A stretch of DNA of 64,000 nucleotides from Pseudomonas putida (GCF_001636055.1 NZ_CP011789.1:2046001-2110000), one strand, 5' to 3'. Counted from the first letter of the stretch, positions 16,573 through 25,975 are shown. The notes: a model not told the origin generated them from the sequence alone. Numbers and translations are program-made.

Positions 16573-17706
16573 GTGGCCATCGAAATACACTGGATCCGTG
16601 ACGACCAGACCCTGGCCGAACTCTGCCGGAAGTGGCGTACGCTGCCGTTCGTGGCCGTCGACACCGAATTCATGCGGGTCGATACCTTTTATCCCAAGGC
16701 TGGCCTGGTGCAGGTCGGCGATGGCCAAAGCGCCTACCTGATCGACCCCCTGCTGATCCGTGAATGGCAGCCGCTGGGCGAATTGCTCGAAGACAGCGGC
16801 GTGGTCAAGGTACTGCACGCCTGCAGCGAAGACCTCGAAGTCCTGCTGCGCCTGACCGGCAAGCTGCCGCAGCCGCTGTTCGACACGCAGTTGGCCGCAG
16901 GCTACCTGAATATCGGTTTCTCGATGGGCTATTCGCGCCTGGTCCAGGACGTGCTGGGCATCGAGTTGCCCAAGGGCGAGACGCGCTCCGACTGGTTGCA
17001 GCGTCCGCTGTCCGAAACCCAGGTCAGCTACGCCGCCGAAGATGCCGTGCACCTGGCCGAGCTGTTCACCGCCCTGCGTCCGCGCCTGTCGGATGACAAG
17101 TACGCCTGGGTGCTGGAGGACGGCGCCGAGCTGGTGGCGCAAATGCGCCGTGAAGTCGAGCCCGAAACCCTTTACCGCGACGTCAAGCTGGCCTGGAAAC
17201 TCGGCCCGCAGCAGTTGGCGGTGCTGCGCGAACTGTGCGCCTGGCGCGAGCGTGAAGCGCGCAGCCGCGATGTACCGCGCAGCCGGATCCTCAAGGAGCA
17301 CTCGCTGTGGCCCATGGCCAAGGGGCAGCCCGACAGCCTGTCGGCGCTGGCCAAGATCGAGGAGATGCACCCGCGCACCATCCGCCAGGACGGCGAAACG
17401 CTGCTCAAGCTGATCAAGAACGCCGCCAGCCAGCCTGCCGAGCAATGGCCCGCGGTGCTGCCCGAGCCGCTGCCGATCGAAGCCGCCGGCATTCTCAAGC
17501 GCCTGCGCGCCATCGGCCAGGCCGAAGGCGAGCGCCTGCAGATCGCCCCTGAGCTGATGCTGCGCAAGAAGGCCCTGGAAGCCCTGCTCAAGAGCGGCTA
17601 CCCCAATGGCCCCTATCAATTGCCCGATTCGCTGCGCGGCTGGCGCCGTGAGCGGATGGGCCAGGCCCTGCTGGATGATCTGGCAGGCGCCGGAGAGACT
17701 CGATGA
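16573..17706 (+). CDS. rnd: Ribonuclease D
   Basis: A 377-residue 3'-5' exoribonuclease that trims tRNA and other structured RNA 3' ends. The DEDD-family exonuclease domain starts with VDTEF (Asp30, Glu32) and includes the YAAEDAVHL motif with its DEDDy tyrosine. Two HRDC-like helical domains follow (about 210-290 and 300-370). The GTG at 16573 is chosen because GGGAG lies 7 nt upstream. The stop overlaps the ycgL start by 4 bp (ATGA), so the genes are translationally coupled. Confidence 0.96.
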   Translation: MAIEIHWIRDDQTLAELCRKWRTLPFVAVDTEFMRVDTFYPKAGLVQVGDGQSAYLIDPLLIREWQPLGELLEDSGVVKVLHACSEDLEVLLRLTGKLPQPLFDTQLAAGYLNIGFSMGYSRLVQDVLGIELPKGETRSDWLQRPLSETQVSYAAEDAVHLAELFTALRPRLSDDKYAWVLEDGAELVAQMRREVEPETLYRDVKLAWKLGPQQLAVLRELCAWREREARSRDVPRSRILKEHSLWPMAKGQPDSLSALAKIEEMHPRTIRQDGETLLKLIKNAASQPAEQWPAVLPEPLPIEAAGILKRLRAIGQAEGERLQIAPELMLRKKALEALLKSGYPNGPYQLPDSLRGWRRERMGQALLDDLAGAGETR

Positions 17707-17996
17707 AACGTATCTGCTCGATCTACAAAAGCCCGCGCAAGCGCGAAATGTACCTGTATGTGCTCAAGGCCGAGGGCCTGGAGCGCGTGCCCGAGGGCCT
17801 GTTGCCGTTCTTCGGTACGCCGGTGCATGCCTTCGACCTGGTGCTGACCCCCGAGCGCAAGCTGGCCCGCGAGGACATCGTCAAGGTGTTGGAGAACCTC
17901 GACAGCCAGGGTTACCACCTGCAGATGCCGCCACCGGACGACGACTACATCGAGCATCTGCCCGAAGAGCTGCTGCGGCGCAACGATCCGGCCTGA
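17703..17996 (+). CDS. ycgL: YcgL domain-containing protein
   Basis: A 97-residue cytoplasmic protein of the YcgL family (starts [16 protein letters not shown], contains [18 protein letters not shown]). The function is unknown, but the linkage to rnd is conserved in pseudomonads, as I recall, and suggests an RNA-related role. Its ATG overlaps the rnd stop in ATGA. Confidence 0.93.
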   Translation: MKRICSIYKSPRKREMYLYVLKAEGLERVPEGLLPFFGTPVHAFDLVLTPERKLAREDIVKVLENLDSQGYHLQMPPPDDDYIEHLPEELLRRNDPA

Positions 17997-18021
17997 GCCG
18001 GGGCGCGAACCCTATCACCAG

Positions 18022-18050
18022 GCGGCCCTCGACGGGCCGCTTTCGTCGTT
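18022..18050 (+). terminator. Terminator after rnd-ycgL
   Basis: GCGGCCC-tcgac-GGGCCGC is a perfect 7-bp GC stem followed by TTTCGTCGTT, 26 nt past the ycgL stop. Confidence 0.75.
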
Positions 18051-18069
18051 CTGCAAGGTTGTCATCGAG

Positions 18070-19002
18070 ATGCGCGTTCTGATCGCTGAACAGGATCATG
18101 CCCTTTACGCTCGCCTGCTGGGCGAGCTGGCACCGGACCTGGAGGTCCTGACCAGTGGCGATTCCGCCGAATTGTCGCGCCACGCCCCTGAATGCCCGAT
18201 CTGGCTGGGCGAGCCGCACCTGGTCGCCAGCCTGCTGCGCCAGGGCCACAAGCCGGCCTGGATGCAGTCCACCTGGGCGGGTATCACGCCGCTGCTGGCC
18301 GACGGCCTGCCGCGTGACTATCGCCTGACCCGTGCGGTGGGCATCTTCGGCCAGGTCATGGCCGAGTACATGCTGACCTACATGCTGGTCCACGAGCGCG
18401 ATGTGCTGGCGCGCCTGGTCAGCCAGGTCGAGCGGCGCTGGGACGGCCGCCCGGGCAACAGCCTGGAAGGGCGCAAGGTGCTGATCGTCGGCACCGGCGA
18501 CATCGGCCAGCGGGTGGCCGAGTTCCTGCTGCCGTTTGGCGTGACCCTGTATGGCGTGGCCAGCAGCCCGCGCGAGCAGGCGCCGTTCGTCGAAGTGGCG
18601 GGGCTGGATGCGTTGCCGCGGCTGGTCGGTGAGGTCGATTACGTGCTCAACCTGCTGCCGGATACCCCGGCCACCCATGACCTGTACGATGCCGCGCTGT
18701 TCCAGTGCTTCAAGCCGACCGCGCTGTTCATCAACGCCGGGCGTGGTGTGGCGGTGGTCGATGCCGACCTGGTCGAGGCACTCAAGAGCGGGCACTTGGC
18801 GGGTGCCGTGATCGATGTCTGCCGCCAGGAGCCGTTGCCCCAGCGCCATCCGTTCTGGACCGCCTGGGGGCTGCTGCTGACCGGGCACAGTTCGGCGCCT
18901 ACCTCGCCGGTGGCGATGGTGCGCTTGTTCGTCGAAAACGTCCGGGCGTATGCGGCGGGGCAGGGGTTGCGCGGGGAAGTGGATTTCTCGCGCGGGTATT
19001 GA
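18070..19002 (+). CDS. D-2-hydroxyacid dehydrogenase (GhrA-like)
   Basis: A 310-residue NAD(P)-dependent reductase of 2-keto acids such as glyoxylate or hydroxypyruvate. The nucleotide-binding GTGDIG is at 141-146. The catalytic set is present: Arg225 in NAGRG, Glu254 in CRQEPLP and His273 in LTGHSS. The length and the WAGITPLL segment resemble GhrA. It sits alone after the ycgL terminator and ends in a bidirectional hairpin. The exact substrate is uncertain. Confidence 0.93.
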   Translation: MRVLIAEQDHALYARLLGELAPDLEVLTSGDSAELSRHAPECPIWLGEPHLVASLLRQGHKPAWMQSTWAGITPLLADGLPRDYRLTRAVGIFGQVMAEYMLTYMLVHERDVLARLVSQVERRWDGRPGNSLEGRKVLIVGTGDIGQRVAEFLLPFGVTLYGVASSPREQAPFVEVAGLDALPRLVGEVDYVLNLLPDTPATHDLYDAALFQCFKPTALFINAGRGVAVVDADLVEALKSGHLAGAVIDVCRQEPLPQRHPFWTAWGLLLTGHSSAPTSPVAMVRLFVENVRAYAAGQGLRGEVDFSRGY

Positions 19003-19011
19003 AGTGCTTCT

Positions 19012-19050
19012 GCTGGCCCTATTGCAGGCTTGTCCCGCGATAGGGCCAGC
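19012..19050. terminator. Bidirectional hairpin between convergent genes
   Basis: GCTGGCCCTAT and ATAGGGCCAGC form a perfect 11-bp outer stem. The 17-nt interior contains a REP-like ttgtcccgcg. It separates the convergent dehydrogenase and nitroreductase genes. Confidence 0.7.
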
Positions 19051-19056
19051 CCAGTC

Positions 19057-19650
19057 TTAGAGACTGAAATCACCCTCGGCCGCCAACTCGCTCAGCGGTC
19101 GACGCGGGCTCGGCACTTCACGGGCCTGCAGTGCTTCGATCAGGCTGGCTTTGTCGCCCAGCTTGCCGATCGCCACCATCGCGTGCAGTACATAACCTTC
19201 GGGGATCTTCAGTTCCTTGCGCGCCAGCTCCTGGTCGAACCCGGCCATGCCATGGGTGTGCCAGCCGCTGATGCTCGCCTGCAGCGCCAGGTGCCCCCAG
19301 GCCGAACCTGTATCGAAGGTGTGCCACAGGGCAGGCGTTTCTTCGCTGGCACCCGGGGCGGTGAAGGTGGTCTTGGAGAGGATCAGCACCAGCGCCGAGG
19401 CCTGCTGTGCCCAGCTGCGGTTGAACGGCACCAGAAACTCCAGGAAGCGCTCCCAGTTCGGCGTGTCGCGGCGGGCATAGAGGAAGCGCCAGGGCTGCGA
19501 ATTATAGGCCGACGGCGCCCAGCGCGCGGCTTCGAGGAAGCTCAGCAGGGTTTCTTCGCTGATCGGCTCTGCGTTGAACGCACGGGGCGACCAGCGGTTG
19601 ATGAACTGCTCGTTGATGGCATAGTCGGCGATGCGGGGATTGGCGCTCAT
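19057..19650 (-). CDS. Nitroreductase family protein
   Basis: A 197-residue FMN-dependent nitroreductase-fold enzyme. Family marks are RWSPRAFNAEPISEE near the N-terminus, the FMN-contacting ARWAPSAYNSQPWRF segment and GSAWGHLALQA in the middle. AGGAG precedes the ATG at 19650. Such enzymes reduce nitroaromatics, quinones or flavin analogues; the natural substrate is unknown. It is divergent from ycgN with ~147 bp between starts. Confidence 0.92.
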   Translation of the reverse strand: MSANPRIADYAINEQFINRWSPRAFNAEPISEETLLSFLEAARWAPSAYNSQPWRFLYARRDTPNWERFLEFLVPFNRSWAQQASALVLILSKTTFTAPGASEETPALWHTFDTGSAWGHLALQASISGWHTHGMAGFDQELARKELKIPEGYVLHAMVAIGKLGDKASLIEALQAREVPSPRRPLSELAAEGDFSL

Positions 19651-19797
19651 GCGGGCTCCTGCGAAAGGAAGAGGGAAAGCCTGAACGCTACTGCGTCCGC
19701 TCGGCACTGACAAGCGGTATGGCATTGCGTCGGGCCAGGCTCTAGACTGGCGCCGCCGCGCGCCGCGGCCTTCAAAGTGATTGCAGGAAAACGTGTG

Positions 19798-20247
19798 ATG
19801 ATCGCCGACCCCGCGCCCTTCTGGCGGCGCAAGACCCTCGACCAGCTCGATCCGCAGGAATGGGAGTCGCTCTGCGACGGCTGCGGGCTATGCTGCCTGC
19901 AAAAGCTCGAAGACGAGGATGACAACAGCATCTATTACACGCGTATCGCCTGCAAACTGCTGGACATGAACACCTGCCAGTGCAGCGACTACCCCAACCG
20001 CTTCGAGCAGGTGCCCGACTGCATCCAGCTCACGCCAGGCAAGGCCGACCAGTTCAAATGGCTGCCGACCACCTGTGGCTATCGCCTGGTCAGTGAGGGC
20101 AAGGACCTGCCGGCCTGGCACCACTTGGTCTGCGGCGACCGTGAGCAGGTCCATGAGCAGCGCATTTCCCAGTCCGGGCGGATGCTCAGCGAGAACGATG
20201 TCGACGAAGACGACTGGGAAGACCACCTGATATTTCGCGCCGGCTGA
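19798..20247 (+). CDS. ycgN: YcgN family cysteine cluster protein
   Basis: A 149-residue member of UPF0260/YcgN, a zinc/iron chelatase-like cysteine-cluster fold. The N-terminal CDGCGLCC and later [22 protein letters not shown] and CGD cysteines are all present. The function is unknown and metal binding is inferred from the clusters. The ATG at 19798 gives the usual family length; an adjacent in-frame GTG precedes it. AGGA lies 10 nt upstream. Confidence 0.92.
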   Translation: MIADPAPFWRRKTLDQLDPQEWESLCDGCGLCCLQKLEDEDDNSIYYTRIACKLLDMNTCQCSDYPNRFEQVPDCIQLTPGKADQFKWLPTTCGYRLVSEGKDLPAWHHLVCGDREQVHEQRISQSGRMLSENDVDEDDWEDHLIFRAG

Positions 20248-20287
20248 TCCGCCTGGCCCGCGCCTCTGGGGAACAAGGAGTTTCTGT

Positions 20288-21496
20288 ATGCGTCGCCCGT
20301 TGTTGTTGCTACTGGCCCTGTCGGCCAGCTTCCCGACCTGGGCGAAGAGGGTCGATCTGGATTACCAGGTGCGCCTGCTGCCCCAGACGGGCCAGGCCGA
20401 AGTGCGCCTGACCCTGGCCGAGGGCACGCCGGTGCGCAGCCTGGACTTCGATCTGGGCAGGCAGGGCGCCTACAGCGATTTCAAGGCGGACGGCCAGTGG
20501 CAGGTGCAGCAGGACCGTGGCGTCTGGCACCCCGGAGCAGGCAAGAGCAGCCTCAGCTACCGCGTGCAGCTCGATGTGAAGCCCCATGGCAGCGCCCATG
20601 AAGCACGCATCACGCCGCATTGGGCGTTGTTTCGCGGCGATCAGCTCGTGCCCCCGGCCCGTCTCGATCAGCAGGATGGCACCGAGTTGGTGACACGCCT
20701 GGCCTTCGAGCTGCCGTCGGGCTGGCAGAGTGTCGAGACGGCCTGGCCGCGCATCGGCAAGCAGAAATTCCGTATCGACAACGTCTCGCGCCTGTTCGAT
20801 CGCCCCACTGGCTGGATGCTCGCCGGCAACCTCGGCAGCCGCCGCGCACGCCTGGGGGATACCGAGGTGACGATCGCCGCACCGCAGGGGCAGGGCATGC
20901 GGCGCATGGATACCCTCACCTTGATGACCTTCGTCTGGCCGCAGTTGCAGGCGGTGTTCCCGCGCAATCCGCCCAAGCTGCTGGTGGTCGGTGCCCGCGA
21001 CGACATGTGGCGCGGTGCGCGTGCCTCGCGCAACTCGCTGTACCTGCACAGCACTCGCCCACTGATCAGCGAGAGCGGCAGCAGCCCGCTGCTGCGCGAG
21101 CTGGTGCAACTGTTTGCGCAGATCGACGACCGTGATCGCAGTGACTGGCTGGGCGAGAGCCTGACCGACTACTACGCCATCGAAGTGCTGCGCCGCGCTG
21201 GCGGCATCAGCGATGATCGCTACCAGGCGCTGCAGGTGCGGTTGCAGAAGGACGGCGCCAAGGTCAAGACCCTTCGCACCGAGCAGGCCGACGCAATGCA
21301 GGTAGCCAGGGGGGGGCTATTGCTGCAGGCGCTCGACCGCGAGATTCGGCTGCACAGCCACAACAAGCGCTCGCTGGACGACGTCACGCGCGCGCTGATG
21401 CGCATGGCCAGTGTCAGCACGGAGGAATTCATCCAGATCAGCGAGAGCGTGCTGGGGCGCGAGTCCGAGGTGCTGGAGAACAAGTTGTTGCGTTGA
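20288..21496 (+). CDS. Exported peptidase-fold protein with degenerate active site
   Basis: A 402-residue protein with a signal peptide (1-19, cleavage after TWA). The N-terminal ~200 residues are beta-rich. The C-terminal half looks like an M1/M61 gluzincin: where HExxH is expected it has RELVQ (270-274), and WLGESLTDYYA follows at 287-297, like the downstream zinc-Glu motif. Both zinc histidines are missing, so it is probably not a zinc peptidase and may be a binding or scaffold protein. It starts 40 bp after ycgN and may be co-transcribed. The family assignment is an inference from motif layout only. Confidence 0.8.
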   Translation: MRRPLLLLLALSASFPTWAKRVDLDYQVRLLPQTGQAEVRLTLAEGTPVRSLDFDLGRQGAYSDFKADGQWQVQQDRGVWHPGAGKSSLSYRVQLDVKPHGSAHEARITPHWALFRGDQLVPPARLDQQDGTELVTRLAFELPSGWQSVETAWPRIGKQKFRIDNVSRLFDRPTGWMLAGNLGSRRARLGDTEVTIAAPQGQGMRRMDTLTLMTFVWPQLQAVFPRNPPKLLVVGARDDMWRGARASRNSLYLHSTRPLISESGSSPLLRELVQLFAQIDDRDRSDWLGESLTDYYAIEVLRRAGGISDDRYQALQVRLQKDGAKVKTLRTEQADAMQVARGGLLLQALDREIRLHSHNKRSLDDVTRALMRMASVSTEEFIQISESVLGRESEVLENKLLR

Positions 21497-21502
21497 GCCG
21501 GT

Positions 21503-21591
21503 GGTGACTTCTTCGCGGGCAAGCCCGCTCCCACAGGTTCAGCGGTGTTCTCGAGATCTGTGGGAGCGGGCTTGCCCGCGAAGAGGCCACC
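21503..21591. repeat. Inverted REP pair
   Basis: Two P. putida-type REPs face each other (21511-21537 and 21558-21591) around a short spacer, able to form a long hairpin between the convergent flanking genes. Confidence 0.9.
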
Positions 21592-21597
21592 GCCGAT

Positions 21598-21939
21598 TCA
21601 GACCCCAGCCAACGGATCCTTACCGGTCACCGTCACCGTGCGGGTCGCCGCCTCGGCGCTGGCCTTGAGTGCCTTCAACTCAGCTGCCCCGCGTTCGATA
21701 TCGGCATGCAACCGGTGGTACTCCGCGCGATGCTTGTGGAACCAGGCCTTGGTCGCGCAATGGCCCTTGATGCCGCGGGCCAGCGCCATGCCGCCCACCG
21801 CTACCTGCAACAAGCCGATCAGCCCGCCGTGGCGCATCCCTTTGCTGATCATCAGGGCACCGCCTGCCAGTGAGCTGACGCGCTCCCAGCCCTGGACGTT
21901 GTGGTCATGCCTGTCTGACGCCGAATGGATATCGAGCAT
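21598..21939 (-). CDS. DUF2892 (YgaP-type membrane segment) protein
   Basis: A 113-residue protein. Residues 15-63 match the DUF2892 layout, with an ERVSSLAGGALMISKG hairpin, a glycine-rich second helix and a terminal ARGIKGHC. Two short membrane helices are likely, followed by a charged helix (about 65-100). AGGAG precedes the ATG. In YgaP this segment anchors a rhodanese domain, but no rhodanese is present here. The function is unknown. Confidence 0.85.
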   Translation of the reverse strand: MLDIHSASDRHDHNVQGWERVSSLAGGALMISKGMRHGGLIGLLQVAVGGMALARGIKGHCATKAWFHKHRAEYHRLHADIERGAAELKALKASAEAATRTVTVTGKDPLAGV

Positions 21940-22019
21940 GGGTAGGTCTCCTTGTGGGTTGGTACATCAGCTGACCTTGGAGGCTGCCCCGGCGTTCAGT
22001 GCAATTACCCTGATCCCCG

Positions 22020-22490
22020 TTACTTGAACTTGGGCCCGGAGCGAGTATTCAAGCCCTTGGCCAGCCGGTCATACAGCACCACGTTGACCGTCGCGGCCAG
22101 GTTCATGCAGCCCTGGGTGGGGATGTAGATGGTTTCTTCGCACCAGGCGCGCACGCTTTCGTCGAGGCTGCCGTCCTCCGGGCCGAAGATGTAGATCGCC
22201 CGGTCCGGATGGGTGTATTCGGGCAGCGGCCGTGCGCCGTCGACCAGCTCCACTGCCACTGGCGTACAGCCCAGCGGGATGATGCGCTGCAGGTCGTCGA
22301 TGCCGATCAGCGGGATGTCGTAGTGCACCCGCTTGGTGTCGGTGACGAAGTCGCGGGCGCGCTCGTAGCGTTTGCCGGTGTAGAACACCGAGTTGACGCC
22401 GTAGCAGCCCGCCGCACGCATCACCGAGCCTACGTTTTCAGCGGATTTTGGGTTGAACAGGCCGATGCAGCTGTACCGTTTGTTCGCCAC
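22020..22490 (-). CDS. SPOUT-family (TrmH-like) RNA 2'-O-methyltransferase
   Basis: A 156-residue stand-alone SPOUT methyltransferase. It has the N-terminal NPKSAENVGSVMRAAGCYG, the SAM-knot motif IFGPEDGSLDESV and the C-terminal MNLAATVNVVLYDRL knot loop. Length equals that of TrmL-type enzymes, but sequence alone does not decide between tRNA and rRNA targets. It may be a TrmL paralogue. Confidence 0.92.
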   Translation of the reverse strand: MANKRYSCIGLFNPKSAENVGSVMRAAGCYGVNSVFYTGKRYERARDFVTDTKRVHYDIPLIGIDDLQRIIPLGCTPVAVELVDGARPLPEYTHPDRAIYIFGPEDGSLDESVRAWCEETIYIPTQGCMNLAATVNVVLYDRLAKGLNTRSGPKFK

Positions 22491-22563
22491 GAGTCGGGGC
22501 CCTTCGCAAAAAAAGAGCGGGATTATACGGGCTAGCCGAGGCCGTGGGCGGATGAATCGACGG

Positions 22564-22935
22564 TCAGTCCTTCTTCATCAGGGCAGCCAGGCCGGCGAAG
22601 GGGTTGTGCGTGGCGACATTGGTTTTCGGCGTGCTCAGCGAGCCTTCGCCGAAATACTGCTGGTCGGTGTAGCGTGAATGCTCGTTGTCGTGGCAGTACA
22701 GGCACAGCAACTCCCAGTTGGAGCCGTCCTGGGGGTTGTTGTCGTGGTTGTGGTCGCGGTGGTGCACGGTCAGTTCCGACAGGCGCTTGCCGGAGAACTC
22801 GCGGGCGCAGCGCCCGCAGACGTGCGGATACATCTTCAGTGCCTTGTCGCGGTAGCCCATTTCCTTGTCGCGCTTGGCGTCGGCGAGGATGCGGTCGAGG
22901 CGGGCGGTGGCGGCGGAGTTGGAGGGCGAGCTCAT
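22564..22935 (-). CDS. YajD-like HNH nuclease family protein
   Basis: A 123-residue HNH protein. The zinc knuckles are CGRCxxEF (about 40) and CLYCHDNEH (about 78), flanking the HHRDHNHDNNP catalytic segment near 59. YajD-type proteins are conserved and of unknown target. AAGGTAACACC precedes the ATG. No toxin, phage or restriction context surrounds it, so a housekeeping role is likelier than defence. Confidence 0.9.
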   Translation of the reverse strand: MSSPSNSAATARLDRILADAKRDKEMGYRDKALKMYPHVCGRCAREFSGKRLSELTVHHRDHNHDNNPQDGSNWELLCLYCHDNEHSRYTDQQYFGEGSLSTPKTNVATHNPFAGLAALMKKD

Positions 22936-23066
22936 GGTGTTACCTTTTTCGTTATCAGGGCAATGACGGTTATGCATCGAGTCTAGCGCGCCTGCGGGCC
23001 TGGCGGACAGGCAAAAGCGCGCAATTGGGCGTAGCCTGTAGGCAGGTTCCGGACGGGAGGTTACCG

Positions 23067-23336
23067 ATGTTGCCTGTGATCCTTGCCACGCTGCTCCTGC
23101 TTGCCGCCCCGCTGGCTGATGCCGCCGGGCAGCCTTCGGGAAGCATCACTCCGGTGCCAGGTGCACCGGGTACGCCGACGCCCACGCCCTATCCGCAGAT
23201 TACCCCGAGCACACCACCGAAGGCCGGCAGCAGCCAGCCCGGCGCGCCGTTGCTGCCGCCAATGCCGTTGCCTGGGCCGCCAAAGGACCAGCCGTTGCCA
23301 GGGCTGTCCCAGGACCCACCGAAAAAGAACGACTAG
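23067..23336 (+). CDS. Small secreted proline-rich protein
   Basis: An 89-residue protein with a signal peptide (about 1-19, ending ADA-AG). It is followed by a disordered tail rich in Pro, Gly, Thr and Ser (many PTPTP and PLPGPP units). GGGAGG sits 6 nt before the ATG. The stop shares the tetranucleotide CTAG with the stop of the convergent cNMP-binding gene. No known family is recognised; an exported linker or envelope protein is the best description. Confidence 0.75.
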   Translation: MLPVILATLLLLAAPLADAAGQPSGSITPVPGAPGTPTPTPYPQITPSTPPKAGSSQPGAPLLPPMPLPGPPKDQPLPGLSQDPPKKND

Positions 23337-23806
23337 ACCTGTTGCGAGAGACGCTGGCCGTCCTGCATCCGCAGGCGCTTCGACAGCGCCACGGCCAGCG
23401 CGCGGATGATCCGCGCGGCGATGCGCGGGGCGTCGTTGAGCATCTTGTCCAGCGAGTCCTTGCCCAGCGTCAGCAACTGGCAATCACTGGCCGCCACGCA
23501 ACTGGCCGAGCGCCGTTCGCCGTCGAGCACGGCCATTTCGCCGAAGGCCCGGCCCTTGCGCAAGGTCGCGATCTCGACTTGCTGGCCGTTGCCGTCGGTC
23601 TTGCGCACCGACACCACGCCGCGGTGCAGGATGCACATGAAGGTGCCGGCGTCGCCTTCGGCGAAGATGGTCTGGCCCTCGGTCATCGCTGTGATGGCGA
23701 AGTAACCGGCGACGGCCTGGAAGTCGCTGGGCTGCAGGCTGTCGAACAAGCCGCAGTCCATGAGCATGTCGCGGATTTCGGCGCTGAGGAGGCTTGGGTC
23801 GGGCAT
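23333..23806 (-). CDS. Stand-alone cyclic-nucleotide-binding domain protein
   Basis: A 157-residue protein made almost entirely of one cNMP-binding beta-barrel. The phosphate-binding cassette reads FGEMAVLDGERRSASC (about 90-105), close to the FGE-L-R-A consensus, so cAMP-type binding is plausible. There is no C-terminal helix-turn-helix, unlike Crp, so it is probably a signalling partner and not a regulator. The ATG at 23806 is chosen; an ATG at 23848 adds residues that overlap a REP remnant. Confidence 0.88.
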   Translation of the reverse strand: MPDPSLLSAEIRDMLMDCGLFDSLQPSDFQAVAGYFAITAMTEGQTIFAEGDAGTFMCILHRGVVSVRKTDGNGQQVEIATLRKGRAFGEMAVLDGERRSASCVAASDCQLLTLGKDSLDKMLNDAPRIAARIIRALAVALSKRLRMQDGQRLSQQV

Positions 23807-23905
23807 GTGTTGTTCTTCGTGTCGTCCGGTATTTGAGAGCTTCCACATACCCTGTGGGAGAGGCCACGGGGTATGCGAGAACTCTATGACAACAAGAAAC
23901 GCGAT

Positions 23906-25948
23906 TTACACCACACCCAGCTCATTGAAGACGAACGCATATTCCAGGGCCACGTCCTTCAGCCCCTGGTAGCGCCCGCTCATGCCGCCGTGGCCGGCGC
24001 CCATTTCGGTCTTGAGCAGCAACAGGTTGTCGTCGGTCTTGCAGGTGCGCAGGCGCGCTACCCACTTGGCCGCCTCCCAGTACTGCACGCGGCTGTCGTT
24101 GTAGCCGGCCACCACCAAGATGGCCGGGTAAGCCTGGGCCTTGACGTTCTCGTACGGGGCATAGGCCTTGATCCGTGCGTACACCTCAGGCTCCTCGGGG
24201 TTGCCCCACTCGTCATACTCGGTGACGGTCAGCGGCAGCTCGGGGTCGAGCATGGTGTTGAGCACATCGACGAAAGGCACCTCGGCGATGGCGCAGCGGA
24301 ACAGCTCAGGGCGCTGGTTGAGCACTGCGCCCATCAGCAGGCCGCCGGCGCTGCCGCCGCTGATCGCCAGTTGCTCGGTGCGGGTGACGCCCTGGGCGAT
24401 CAGGTGTTCGGCGCAGGCGATGAAGTCGTCGAAGCTGTTCTGCTTGTGCTCCTGCTTGCCGGCCCGGTACCAGGCCTCACCCAGCTCGCCGCCGCCGCGC
24501 ACATGGGCGATGGCAAAGGCCACGCCGCGCTCGAGCAGGCTCAGGCGGGCGTGGGAGAACCAGGGGTCGAGGCTCTCGCCATAGGCGCCGTAGCCGTAGA
24601 GGTACAGCGGCACCTCGCGGTCCAGGTCCTGACGGCGGCGCACCAGGCTGATCGGCACCTGGGTGCCGTCCTTGGCGGTCGCCCACAGGCGTTGGCTGAC
24701 GTAGTCGTCGGCATCGAAGCGACCGAGGACCGGGGTCTGCTTGAGCACCTGCTGCTCGCCACTGGCCAGCTCCAGTTGGCGGACCTGGGCCGGCCGGTTG
24801 AGCGCTTCGTAGCGCAGACGGATGCGTGTGCTGGAGAACTCCAGGCTGTCCTGCACGTAGAGGCTGTAGGCGGCGTCGGGCAGTTCGACGCGATAGGCCG
24901 GCAGGCCCTGGGGGCGGACTTCGATGATCGGCAGGCCGCCCTCACGCAGGCTCAGTGACAGCGCCGAGGCGTTCAGGCTCAGGCCTTCGAGCATGATGTC
25001 GTCACGGTGCGGCACCAGCACCTGCCATTGTGCGCGGCTGGGCACTTGGTCGGCCGGGGCGTGGAACAGGGCGAAGTTGATGCCGTCCTGGTTGCTGCGG
25101 ATGAACCAGCGCCACTGGCCGTCGAGCTGGCCGTGGTCGGGGAAGTATTCGTGGCCCTCGACCCGCGGCGCCAGGCAGGTGAAGTCGGCCTGTGGCGTGG
25201 CGGCATCGAGCACCCAGGCTTCGCTGGTGGTCTTGCTGTTGAGCAGCAGCACCAGCTGGCGTTCGGAACTTGCGCGGTAGCAGTGCAGGAAGAAACGCCC
25301 GTCCGGCTCTTCGAACACGGTGCTCGCGTCGGTTTCACCCGATGTGTGGCGGCGCAGGCGCCACGGGCGGTGGGTGTCGTCCAGTTCGGCGAAGAACAGC
25401 GTGCGGCTGTCGTTGGCCCAGGTCAGGCTGCCGTCGCAGTCGTCGAAGGGCAGGGTGGCGACGCTGCCGCTGTCCAGGTCCTTGACGTACAGGGTGTAGA
25501 CCTCGTCACCGCTGGTGTCGAGGCTGTAGGCCAGCAGGCGATGATCGGGGCTGACATTGAACGCGCCCAGGGCGAGGAAACCGCCGTTGGCCAGGGCGTT
25601 GGGGTCGAGCAGCAGTTGCTCGGCGCTTTCGTCGACGCGGTTGCTGTCGTCGGCCGGGCGCGGGCAGCGGTAGTGGCGCGGGTATTCGTCGCCCGCCGTG
25701 GTGCGGGTGTAGTAGAGGTAGGGACCCCAGGGGGAGGGGAGCGACAGGTCGGTTTCGAGGATACGGCCCTTGATCTCTTCGAACAGCTGTTCGCGCAGCT
25801 CGGCCTGGTCGGCGAGGCAGGCTTGCTGGTAGGTGTTTTCCTGCTCCAGGTAGGCCAGCACTTCTGGGGCGTCGCGCTCCTGCAGCCAGGCGTAGGGATC
25901 GGCGGCTTGGGCAGGGCGGGCGATGGGGGGCTTGGGTCTGGTATGCAT
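23906..25948 (-). CDS. ptrB: Oligopeptidase B (S9 family)
   Basis: A 680-residue serine peptidase that cleaves after basic residues in small peptides, normally cytoplasmic. The N-terminal half is a seven-bladed propeller and the C-terminal half a catalytic alpha/beta domain. Visible are the nucleophile GGSAGG, the Asp in AGYNDSRVQYWE, the His in GAGHGG, and the oligopeptidase B marker LPLTVTEYDEWGNP. The ATG at 25948 has no good ribosome site; upstream frame extends into a REP and is not used. Confidence 0.93.
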   Translation of the reverse strand: MHTRPKPPIARPAQAADPYAWLQERDAPEVLAYLEQENTYQQACLADQAELREQLFEEIKGRILETDLSLPSPWGPYLYYTRTTAGDEYPRHYRCPRPADDSNRVDESAEQLLLDPNALANGGFLALGAFNVSPDHRLLAYSLDTSGDEVYTLYVKDLDSGSVATLPFDDCDGSLTWANDSRTLFFAELDDTHRPWRLRRHTSGETDASTVFEEPDGRFFLHCYRASSERQLVLLLNSKTTSEAWVLDAATPQADFTCLAPRVEGHEYFPDHGQLDGQWRWFIRSNQDGINFALFHAPADQVPSRAQWQVLVPHRDDIMLEGLSLNASALSLSLREGGLPIIEVRPQGLPAYRVELPDAAYSLYVQDSLEFSSTRIRLRYEALNRPAQVRQLELASGEQQVLKQTPVLGRFDADDYVSQRLWATAKDGTQVPISLVRRRQDLDREVPLYLYGYGAYGESLDPWFSHARLSLLERGVAFAIAHVRGGGELGEAWYRAGKQEHKQNSFDDFIACAEHLIAQGVTRTEQLAISGGSAGGLLMGAVLNQRPELFRCAIAEVPFVDVLNTMLDPELPLTVTEYDEWGNPEEPEVYARIKAYAPYENVKAQAYPAILVVAGYNDSRVQYWEAAKWVARLRTCKTDDNLLLLKTEMGAGHGGMSGRYQGLKDVALEYAFVFNELGVV

Positions 25949-25975
25949 GGGATGTCCGTCGTTTGGTGGCGTCTG

